Assembly: GCA_000310025.1 (NCBI GenBank)
Contig: FN648743.1
Coordinates: 10,843 to 55,537 of the forward strand
DNA length: 44,695 bases
Reading direction: 5' to 3'
DNA from: Ectocarpus siliculosus
Taxonomy: Eukaryota; Sar; Phaeophyceae; Ectocarpales; Ectocarpaceae
Under the pieces are notes generated by a model that saw only the letters and a program-made list of their open reading frames with translations, searched no databases and was not told where the DNA came from. A program made the position numbers and the translations under genes. Position 1 is the first letter of the stretch; each line of letters starts with the position of its first letter. Shown piece by piece: positions 11,801 through 23,800 of this stretch.

Positions 11801-14800
11801 ACCTATGTACGGACCCGTCCGCCGGCACGCAACAGGCCCGGCTCCTGCTACGCCGGCCCCTGCTACGCTGGCCCCTACAAGTGAAGGTGTGGCTCTTGTC
11901 TGCCGCTTGTCGCCATATTTTATGTCTTGGGCATCTATGTATCTCAGACCGTCTTGTGTTTATGACTTGTGCCTTAATAGCGGCTGCTTGCAACCACGGC
12001 ACATGTATGTGAACGTGCCTCGTTCTACAGGTGCGACCAAACTTGGGAATATGATACGTCTTTATAATTTCCATGATACTTCGAATACTCTGTTGCGAAG
12101 ACGTGAACTTTCTCTTTACGTTACGGAAAATACCGTCGTTACTCTGGAACTGTGTGTTAACGCACATGGGTTCGCCACTGAAGATGAGAAATTCCGGACT
12201 ACATGGCGACCTGCCCCCGCCCTTCACCCTGCTGTACCGTTTAGCGTGTCCTGTGAAGGTCCTGTTGTCCTGCTATCACATGCCTGAACGATGTGCTTGG
12301 CATAGCAACATTGTTTTCTCGAAGTGACCGACCATTAATTTCTTAATTTCGCTTATCGTTCAACCGCTCACTTCAACGTCAAATAGACGAGATGTGCGAG
12401 GGCGGAATTGTCGGAGTCCAGGCTCTTGACGTTTGTTGCGCCCTGAGCTGCGGTTCTTGCGGAGGTGTCGGATGCAGTTCCAGGGACGGTGGAGAAGACA
12501 ACTGCTGTGGTGCCCAAATCAGGATCGCTGATAACGATTGCTCTGTTACGGGAGAAGCACCTTGCATTGTGACGAGTAAGCCGATTAGAATAAGGCTTGT
12601 GTGAACGTCGAAGCGACAAACTCACACTCTTGATAACGTTTTGCGAAACGGTAGACTTGCGTCGAATCTCTTGGGCATTACGCTGCAAAATATGTGCCCT
12701 TCTCTTCCTAACCTACACCTGGTATGATAACTGGCCTTCGAGGCAAGTGTCCTAAGCAACTGACGCATCATACCTCCAGGCGCTCAACAACAAATTGCTA
12801 CAGTAGACCCACCCGAATCAAGTCAAGTTGAACGCGTAACGTCCCTCTACTTAACGAATGTATTCGGTCCACAGTTCCTTTCCACATTTGCAATACTGCA
12901 CAAACACGGCACAATGTACGGACCTTATCGCCGACACGCTATAGGCCCGGTCCCCGCTACGCCGGCCCCTGCTACGCCGGCCCCTGTTACGTCGGCCTCT
13001 GCTACGCTTGCCCCTACACGTGAAGGTGTGGTTCTTGTCTGCCAACACATTTCATGTCTCGGGCATCGGACGTATTTAGACCGAAACACGTCTTTTCTGT
13101 TATGACTTTATGTCTCAATGACGGCTGCTTGAAACCACGGCACATGCATGGGAACGTGCCTTGTCCTGCAGTTGCGACCGGCATCTGAACTTGCGAACAC
13201 GAAATATTTTTTTCTTCCACGATACTCCGAATACTCTGTGGCAAAGACGGTAACTATTTCTATACGGAAAATATATTGATTATTATGCGTTAATGCACAT
13301 GAGTTCGTCTCTGAAGATAAGAAATTCCGGACTACAAGTCGACGTGCCCCCGCCCTTCACACGACCAACCATTTAGCGTGTGAATGTCCTGTTCATCATA
13401 TGTCTGAACGATGTGCTTGGCATTGCAAATTGTTTTGTTTCAAGGTTATCAACCACTAATGTCTTGATTTCGCCTATCGTTCAACCGCTCACGTCAACGT
13501 ATATAACAGCGGGGACTTGCGAGGGCGGAATTGTCGGCGTCCAGGCTCTTGATGTTTGCTGCGCCCTGAGCTGCGATTCTTGCGGAGGTGTCGGGTGCAG
13601 TTCCAGGGACGGTGGAGAAGACAACTGCTGTGGTGCCCAAATCAGGATCGCTGATCGCGATTGCTCTGTTACGGGAGAAGCGCCTTGCATTGTGACGAGT
13701 AAGCCGATTGGAATGAAGCATGTGGGAACGTCGAAGCGACAAACTCACACTCTGATAACGTTTTGCGAAACGGTAGACTTGCGTCGAATCTCCTGGGCCC
13801 TCAGCCGTTTGCCCTTGCCTTCCCAACCGCGTTGGACAGGTAATTCGAACGCTTTATTTATAATATACTCCATTTTCAATTCAAACGTACCGATAGAACG
13901 AGATTCAACATCTGGTATGAAACTAACCCTTACCCTCTGGTATGAAACGCCTTTCTAGGCGAGTTCTAAGCAACTGAAGTATCATTCCTTTAGGCGCTCT
14001 TTACAAACTGTAGACCTCCATCCGAGACTATGACAGTCGAACGTTTAATTTCCGTCCCTCTACTTCAACGAGAGTACTCCATCCACAGCTCTCTTCCACA
14101 ATTAATTGCAATACTTATGACACTTTTTACGGATCTGTCTTTCAACACGCAACAGGCCCGACGCCGGCCCCTGCTACGCCGGCCCCTACCCCCGAACGTG
14201 AGGTTCTTCGTTGCCGCCTGTTGCGATATACTAAAGCGATATACTAAATCATCTGCATCTCATGTATCGCAAAATGTGTGCTCATGTCTTCGGTAGACAA
14301 ACGTTGTCGGCCTGCAGCTGGGACTGGCACCTGATTTCCACAACAGTGTGACCTGATATTGCTTTTTCAATATGATGTCATAGAGCTTGTGTGGCGAAGA
14401 CATGTCGTCTGCGTCTCAATGAAATAGTGTCGTTAGGTTTAGGGTTAGGGTGAGCTGCATCCGCCGTCCACACCGTATGGTAAGGCTGTTTTGCGAATCT
14501 TATTATCTCGTTTTGTCCCATAACCGATCGATGATAGCTCGATAAATATAGATATCCCACGCCGATGTCAGGTACCACGTAGTGCGCATCTTACATTGAT
14601 GACGCGTTGTGGGAATGCTTTCGCCTGAAGTCCTCGCGTATGTTGACCGCTGTGATATCAAACGGTGTCTTTATCCAAACCGAACAGTGTCGATGTGCGA
14701 CGGCGGGATTGTCGGGATCCAGACGAGCGACGTATGCTGCTCCGCAAGCTGCGGGTCTTGCGGAGGCACCGGGTGCTCTGGCAGGGACGGTGGCTCAGGT

Positions 14801-17800
14801 GCCTGCTGTGGTGGCGGAGTCAGGGCCTCCGGTCGCTACTGCTCTGTTACGGGAGAAGCACCTTGCATGACCGGTGAGCCTGTTGGAAGTGACCCAAGTT
14901 TGAACATCAAAAGTGACGAACTAACACTGGGTAACGTTAGTCGGTCGTTCACAACGTTGGGTCTGAAACTCTATATTGTAGCTATTTATGCTTGCTCCGA
15001 TACGCTTCCCCGATCTCGAAGAAGAAATTTTAGGCAATATGATGTTAGCAATTTACCTTCAAAAACTGACCAAAGTTTATTACGGTGGGCAGGATTAACC
15101 CCAGTGAACCGTGAATCATGCATGTTATGCAGCTGCGATTCAGGCACATTAAGCTGTAGCAGTGTCTGACCCCATCGAAAACAGGCAGCGCTATCCGAAG
15201 CCATATTTCAGTTTTGTTTCGTCGACATGGTGTGTTGAATGTCAACGATACTACGAACGGGCGCTTGCTCCATTCGTGAAACAGGCGCGGCCCCTACTCC
15301 GGAACCTACACCGGCCCCTACGCCGCCCCCTACGGTTGAAGGTAAACGGTGGCCGTTGCAGTGTTGCGCCATGAAACTTCAGCCTGTCTCCAGGACAAGA
15401 TATCTCGTCGACGTCGACCGCGTCCACCGCACATGACTCGATACTCTGTATATAGGTCAGCATATACTTTCTACCAACACGTAATGGTGCTGTCGAAAGT
15501 GAGCTCTACCTGAAACAACTTCACCCACGATTACGCCAGGTCTCAGGTAGAGATTGACCAATGGATGACGTCTGGCCTTCTTTGTACTTGAAGTTATTCA
15601 TGCAAGTGAATAATGCGGCTGTGATTTTTTACGCCTGCATCCAAACCGAACAGTTCCGATGTGCGACGGAGGTATCGTCGGCATCCAGGCGAGCGACGTA
15701 TGCTGCTCGGCAAGCTGTGGGTCTTGCGCAGGCACCGGGTGCTCTGGTAGGGACGGTGGCTCAGGTGCCTGCTGTGGTGGCGGAGTCCAGGCCTCCGGTC
15801 GCTACTGCTCTGTTACGGGAGAAGCACCTTGCATGACCGGTGAGCCTGTAGGCACGAGCGACGCAAGTGTGAATACCAAAAGTGACAAACTCACGTCAGG
15901 TTTTCTCATTCTCTACTTGGACGGCTAGGTAGGATTTACCTCAAGTGAACCATGCATGTTCGTGCAGCTGCTTTATTATCTTTCATTACGCCCATGATGG
16001 GAAAGGAGTGTCAGACTACATCGGAACACACACACATGAAGGCACCAGAGGGTCAGACCCCATCGGAAACAGGCAACGCTGCCGGAAGCCCAATTCAGCT
16101 TCTGTGCTTCAAAATCGTGCGTTGAACGTCCTCTTCCTGTAACACTGTACCAACACTAATATCAACGGGCGCTTGCACCATTCGTGTAACAGGCCCGGCC
16201 CCTACTCCGGAGCCCACGCCGGCCCCTACGCCGCCCCCTACCGTTGAAGGTAAGCGGTGGTTGTTGGAGCCTTGGCGCCAAAACACTGAGCATGTCTCCA
16301 AGATCAGATATCTTGGCGACCTGACCCGCGTCCATCGTACATGACTTAATTGTTGTGGCTGAACAAAATTGGACAGGCTTGGTGGTACAGCATGTTACAT
16401 GTCGCGCCTATATCGAAGCTATCCTGTGTAGAGTCAGCACATATTGGGTTCTTCTGCAGGACAGACATGACTGTCGGCAATTTTCCCCGCGTTTGGCGCT
16501 GTCACGTGACCGACTTTCCATTCTTCCAACACGTTACGGTGTCGCCGAAAATAAATTCTAAACTGAAATTTCACCGACGACTACTCCAGGTTCCAGCTAG
16601 AGCGGGAGTGACTCATTGATGACGTCTTACCGTGTCTCTAAAGTTGAACACATCCCTTCCAAGGAAATAATGCGGCTGTGATTTGAATGACGTCGTTATC
16701 CAAACCAAACAGTTCCGATGTGCGACGGAGGAATTGTCGGCATCCAGACGAGCGACGTATGCTGCTCCGCAAGCTGTGGGTCTTGCGGAGGTACCGGGTG
16801 CTCTAGCAGGGACGGTGGCTCAGGTGCCTGCTGTGGTGGCGGAGTCAGGGCCTCCGGTCGCTACTGCTCTGTTACGGGAGAAGCACCTTGCATGACCGGT
16901 GAGCCCGTAGGCACGATCGACGCAAGTTTGAACATCGAAGGGGACGAACTCACACATTGTAGTAACTTAGACGTTTCTTCCTTCGACTTTGAGCCTGTCC
17001 CTTTCATAGCTAGGTACGAGTTACCCCCAGTGAACCATGCAAGTTTGTGGAGCTTAATTGTCGTCTTTCTTCAGGCGCACGACTTTCATCAGGCACACGA
17101 TAACACAGCAGTGTCAGACCCCATCGGGAACACGCAGCGATATCGGAAGCCTTACTTCTGGTTATTTTTGTCGGCGTACAGTAGTGCGTTAAACATTTCC
17201 TTCCTTGCAACGGTGCGGCGACAAAACCATTAACGTGATCTTGCACCATTCGTGAAACAGGCGCGGCCCCTACCCCTGAACCAACGCCGGCCCCTACGCC
17301 GCCCCCTACTGTTGAAGGTAAGCGGTGGCCGCTAAAGCCTTGCGCCAAAACAGTCTAGCATGCCTTCAGGATCAGATATCTTGGATGATAACAGGTCAGA
17401 GCATGTTTTCTTGCCTCTGCAGGAGACACTCCGACGCTTTGACTGATCCGCGTATTCCCCCCGCTCTTTGTGTGTCACGTCAATGTGTGTGACTGTGCAT
17501 TGCTCGGCTGTCGTCTCTTACCGATGGCTATGACGAGGGCATGGTGAGCCACAAAATGAACTCGTACTAACACAACTGAATTACTACGACAGGTCCCACG
17601 TTTGTATTGGATATTTGAATTTGTCTGGTTGGCATCCTTCAGTTGAAATCACCTCCGTAAAGTTCGACCGCTGCGTGAAATCGAACAGTTCCTATGTGCG
17701 ACGGCGGGATTGTCGGCATTCAGACGAGCGACGTATGCTGCTCCACAAGCTGCGGGTCTTGCGGAGGTACCGGGTGCTCCGGCAGGGACGGTGGCTCAGG

Positions 17801-20800
17801 TGCCTGCTGTGGTGGCGGAGTCAGGGCCTCCGGTCGCTACTGCTCTGTTACGGGAGAAGCGCCCTGCATGACCGGTGAGCCTGCAGGCACGAACGATGAT
17901 GGTTCGGAAGTCAACGAGAGAAATCCACAGGTAACTCCCTTTTCCTCCATCTTTGCCATCTTGATCGTTTCGTACCTCGATATCTTCATATCTGGTTATC
18001 CTTCCTTCAACAACCTTCTCCCCTCTTTGAGAGAGGGATGTCGACCTGTCGCAACTTGATATTTGTACGCCAAATTTAAAAACGTTAGAAAGTTAAAGTT
18101 TTAACCTGGTACAGTAGCAGTAGTGTAGCATTATGATTAAAAACACATCTATCGTGCAGCTGCAATTCTCGTCTTCCATACAGCTTGATTAAAAATCGAT
18201 GTCAGACACCATCGAAAACAGACACAACCGGAAGCCTGACTTCCGGTTCCATGCGTCGACGTATTGAACGACCTCCTGCAACACTCCGCCAACAATCCTA
18301 CGAACGGATGCTTGCACAATATGTAAAACAGGGTCGGCCCCTACCCCGGTCCCTACGCCGGCCCCTACCCCGCCACCTACAGTTGAAGGTAAGCTGTGTT
18401 GCGTTGCCGCCTTGCCCTAAAATCTAAGGTACCTGAGTGCGTGTGGTGACGCAGCTTTTATGTCCTGATGATCATTAGAAAAGTAGAACGACGCGATCGT
18501 GCACTTTGAAAAGAGGTCATTCTACACGGATACCTGTGTCATTTCCGTCTGCAGGACATACTTTGACTTGTCAACTGATCCGCAAAAGACTGTGCACACA
18601 TGTTTCGCACTGTCGCGTCTTGATAATCTGTGAGGCGCGTTAAAAATTTAACTTTCCCGGAATGACGTCATCCCCAAGTGAACGATTGACCATCATGTTG
18701 TCTGGTCGATGAAGTTTGGTCGGCTTCGTCGTCTCTCTGGAACCCACCCAACATAAGCTGTCTTGACGTGAATTTTTTGGCGTCTTCATCCAACAAAACA
18801 GTCCCGAAGTGCGACGGCGGAATTGTCGGCATCCAGGCGAGCGATGTATGCTGCTCCTTGAGCTGTGAATCTTGCGGAGGTTCCGGGTGCAGTGGCAGGG
18901 ACGGTGGCGAAGACGAGTGCTGTGGTGGCGGAGTGAGGGCGTCCGGTCGCGATTGCTCTGTTACGGGAGAAGCGCCTTGCATCGTGACGAGTAAGCTATT
19001 TGGAATACGCTTGTGGGAACGTTGCAGGGACAAACTCACACCCTGATAACGTTCTTTGAAAGGGTAGAGATGCGTCGAATCTATTGGGCCTCCGGTCCCT
19101 GCAAACATGTGCCCTTCTCTTCCCTTACCGCCTTTGGATAGGTTTTTGGGCCCTCGGTCGCTACAAATATTCGCCCTTCTCTTCCCTTTACCGCCATTTC
19201 GGACGCTTTATTTTTGGTACACTTCATTTTCGATACAAATATCGATAGGAAGAGATCCAACTCCTGGTATGAAACTGCCTTCGAGGCGAGTCCTACGCAA
19301 CTTAAACATCCATTCTCCAGACGCCCATCTACAAGTTGTTAGACGCCCACCCGCAACAAGTAAAGTTGCGCTTCAAGACCGTTCCTCTACTAAAACGGAT
19401 GATTTCCTTCAAACGTCCTTTACCACAAATAAATGCAATACTGCGCAAACATAACACACTATCTACACATCCCGTTTACACGTAACAGGTCCGGAACCTT
19501 CGACGCCGGCCCCCACGCCAGCCCCTACACGTGCAGGTGCGGTTCTTGCTGCGATTTGTCGCCATGAGTCATGTCTTGGGCATCGGAAGTATCGCAGACC
19601 GACACTTTGGTTTTCTTCATGACTGCTGTCTCAACAACGTTTTTTCGAAACCACGACACATGAATGTGAAGTTGCCTCGTTCATAAGGTGCGACCGGCAT
19701 GTAAAGATTTGAACACGAGATGTGTTTTACCATCCATGATACACTCCGGATACTCTGTGGGAGAAGATGTGGACTGCCTATATACGGAGTACTGTAGCAA
19801 CTTCAATACCGTCAGGTGACTTGCCCCCGCTCTTAACACTCTTAACACTGCTGTACCAGTCAGCGTGTCCTGGAATGTCCGTATCGTACGTCCGAACGAT
19901 GTGCATGGCATAGCACCATTGTTTTCTCAAGGTGACCATAAATTTTGTTTGGCTTTTGTCCGCGTACTTCAACGTAAAACAGCGGGGACGTGCGATGGCG
20001 GAATTGTCGGCGTCCAGGCTAGTGATGTTTGCTGCGCCTTGAGCTGTGGTTCTTGCGGAGGTGACGGGTGCAGTGACAGGGACGGTGGAGAAGACAACTG
20101 CTGTGGTGTCGAAATCAGGACGGCTAATCTCGATTGCTCTGTTACGGGAGAAGCCCCGTGCATCGTGACGAGTAAGTTGATTGGAATGAAGCTTCCAGTA
20201 ACGTCGTAGGGACGAACTCACACTCTCATAACTTATTTCGAAACGATAAAATTGCGTCAAATCTGAGTGGTTCCTGCACATATTTGCCCTTCCCTTTCTT
20301 AACCGTATTCGTCTTCTCTTCCCTAACCGCCTTTGGATAGATATTTCGAACGCTTCATTTTTTGCCGCACTTTATTAATGATAGGACCTGGTGTAAAACT
20401 CTCTTCGAGGCGAGTCCTACGCAACTTGAACATCCTTTTCCAGGCCCCCATCGACAAATTGTGAGACTCCCACCCAAAACAAGTGAAGTTAAAACGCTCA
20501 ACGACCGTTCCTCTACCACAACTAATTCATGCCGTCCAACGCCTATTTTCCTCATTTCCTCATATGGACTACTGCGCAAATATCCATTATGTGAAAAATA
20601 TTTCGCCAACACGCAACAGGTCCGGAACCTTCAACGCCGGCCCCCGCTACGCCGGCCCCCGCTACGCCGGCCCCCACGCCGGCCCCGTCACGTGCAGGTG
20701 CGGTTCTTGCTGCGACTTGTCGCCATAGTCATGTCTTGGGCATCGGATGTATCACAGACCGACACTTTGGTCTTCTGTTCATGACTGCTGTCTCAACAAC

Positions 20801-23800
20801 GTTTTTTCGAAACCACAACACATGAATGTGAAGTTGCCTCGTTCATAAGGTGCGACCGGTATCTTAAATTTTGTACACGATATGTTTTTTACTATCCATG
20901 ATACACTCCGGATACTCTGTGGAGATGTATGTGGACTGCCTACATACGGAGTACTGTAGCAACTTGAACACGTTTCGTCAATGCGCATTGGTTTGCCCTT
21001 GAAGATGAGGAATACCTGACTACATGCACATACCTGGTTTTGATTATGACTTGCCCCCACTTTTAACACTTGCCCCCCCTTGTACCAGTGCTGTACTGTC
21101 TAGCGTGTCCTGGAAGGTCCTGTTCATTCCTGTATAGTACGTCTGAACGATGTGCATGGCATAGCAACATTGTTTTCTCAAGGTGACCGACCATTAATTT
21201 CCTCTGGCTTTCTTCCGCTCCCTCCATCGTAAAACAGCGGGGACGTGCGAGGGCGGAATTGTCGGTGTCCAGGCTAGTAATGTTTGCTGCGCCTTGAGCT
21301 GCGGTTCTTGCGGAGGTGACGGGTGNNNNNNNNNNNNNNNNNNNNNNNNNNNNNNNNNNNNNNNNNNNNNNNNNNNNNNNNNNNNNNNNNNNNNNNNNNN
21401 NNNNNNNNNNNNNNNNNNNNNNNNNCAGGTGCGGTTCTTGCTGCGACTTGTCGCCATAGTCATGTCTTGGGCATCGGATGTATCACAGACCGACACTTTG
21501 GTCTTCTGTTCATGACTGCTGTCTCAACAACGTTTTTTCGAAACCACAACACATGAATGTGAAGTTGCCTCGTTCATAAGGTGCGACCGGTATCTTAAAT
21601 TTTGTACACGATATGTTTTTTACTATCCATGATACACTCCGGATACTCTGTGGAGAAGATGTGGACTGCCTACATACGGAGTACTGTAGCAACTTGAACA
21701 CGTTTCGTCAATGCGCATTGGTTTGCCCTTGAAGATGAGGAATACCTGACTACATGCACATACCTGGTTTTGATTATGACTTGCCCCCACTTTTAACAAT
21801 TGCCCCCCCTCGTAACACTGCTGTACCAGTTAGCGTGTCCTGGAAGGTCCTGTTCATTCCTGTATAGTACGTCTGAACGATGTGCATGGCATAGCAACAT
21901 TGTTTTCTCAAGGTGACCGACCATTAATTTCGTCTGGCTTTCTTCCGCTCCCTCCATCGTAAAACAGCGGGGACGTGCGAGGGCGGAATTGTCGGTGTCC
22001 AGGCTAGTAATGTTTGCTGCGCCTTGAGCTGCGGTTCTTGCGGAGGTGACGGGTGCAGTGACAGGGACGGTGGAGAAGACAACTGCTGTGGTGTCGAAAT
22101 CAGGACCGCTAATCTCGATTGCTCTGTTACGGGAGAAGCGCCTTGCATCGTGACGAGTAAGTTGATTGGAATGAAGCTTCCAGTAACGTCGTAGGGACGA
22201 ACTCACACTCTCATAACTTATTTCGAAACGATAAAATTGCGTCAAATCTGAGTGTGCACATATTTGCCCTTCTCTTTCTTAACCGTATTCGCCCTTCTCT
22301 TCCCTAACCGCCTTTGGATAGATTCATTTTTGGCGAACTTTATTATTGATAGGACCAGGTATAAAACTGCCTTCGAGGCGAGTCCTACCCAACTTAAACA
22401 TCCTTTTCCAGGCCCCCATCGACAAATTGTGAGACTCCCACCCGAAACAAGTAAAGTTAAAATGCTTTCGACCGTTCCTCTACCACAGCTTATGCATGCC
22501 ATCAAACGCCTATTTTCACATTTGCACTACTGCGCAAATATCCATAATGTACAAACTTTTTTGCCAACACGTAACAGGTCCGGAACCTTCAACGCCGGCC
22601 CCTGCTACGCCGGCCCCCGCTACGCCGTCCCCTGCTACCCCGGCCCCCGCTACGCCGTCCCCTGCTACGCCGGCCCCCCGCTACGACGGCCCCCACGCCG
22701 GCTCCTTCACGTGCAGGTGCGGTTCTTGCTGCGACTTGTCGCCATAGTCATGTCTTGGGCATCGGATGTATCACAGACCGACACTTTGGTCTTCTGTTCA
22801 TGACTGCTGTCTCAACAACGTTTTTTCGAAACCACAACACATGAATGTGAAGTTGCCTCGTTCATAAGGTGCGACCGGTATCTAAAAAATTGTACACGAT
22901 ATGTTTTTTACCATCCATGATACACTCCGGATACTCTGTGGAAAAGATGTGGACTGCCTATATACGGAGTACTGTAGCAACTTGAACACGTTTCGTCAAT
23001 GCGCATTGGTTTGCCTTTGAAGATGAGGAATACCTGACTACATGTACATACCTCGTTTTGATTATGACTTATCCCCACTCTTAACACTGCTGTACCAGTT
23101 AGCGTGTCCTGGAATGTCCTGTTCATTCCTGTATCGTACGTCTGAACGATGTGCATGGCATAGCAACATTTTTTTCTCAAGGTGACCGACCATTAATTTC
23201 GTCTGGCTTTCTTCCGCTCCCTCCAACGTAAAACAGCGGGGACGTGCGAGGGCGGAATTGTCGGTGTCCAGGCTAGTAATGTTTGCTGCGCCTTGAGCTG
23301 TGGTTCTTGCGGAGGTGACGGGTGCAGTGACAGGGACGGTGGAGAAGACAACTGCTGTGGTGTCGAAATCAGGACGGCTAATCTCGATTGCTCTGTTACG
23401 GGAGAAGCCCCGTGCATCGTGACGAGTAAGTTGATTGGAATGAAGCTTCCAGTAACGTCGTAGGGACGAACTCACACTCTCATAACTTATTTCGAAACGA
23501 TAAAATTGCGTCCAATCTGAGTGGTTCCTGCACATATTTGCCCTTCCCTTTCTTAACCGTATTTGTCTTCTCTTCCCTAACCGCCTTTGGATAGATATTT
23601 CGAACGCTTCATTTTTTGGCGAACTTTATTATTGATATGACCTGGTATAAAACTGCCTTCGAGGCGAGTCCCACGCAACTTGAACATCCTTTTCCAGGCC
23701 CCCATCGACAAATTGTGAGACTCCCACCCGAAAGAAGTAAAGTTAAAATGCTTTCGACCGTTCCTCTACCACAACTTATGCATGCCATCAAACGCCTATT

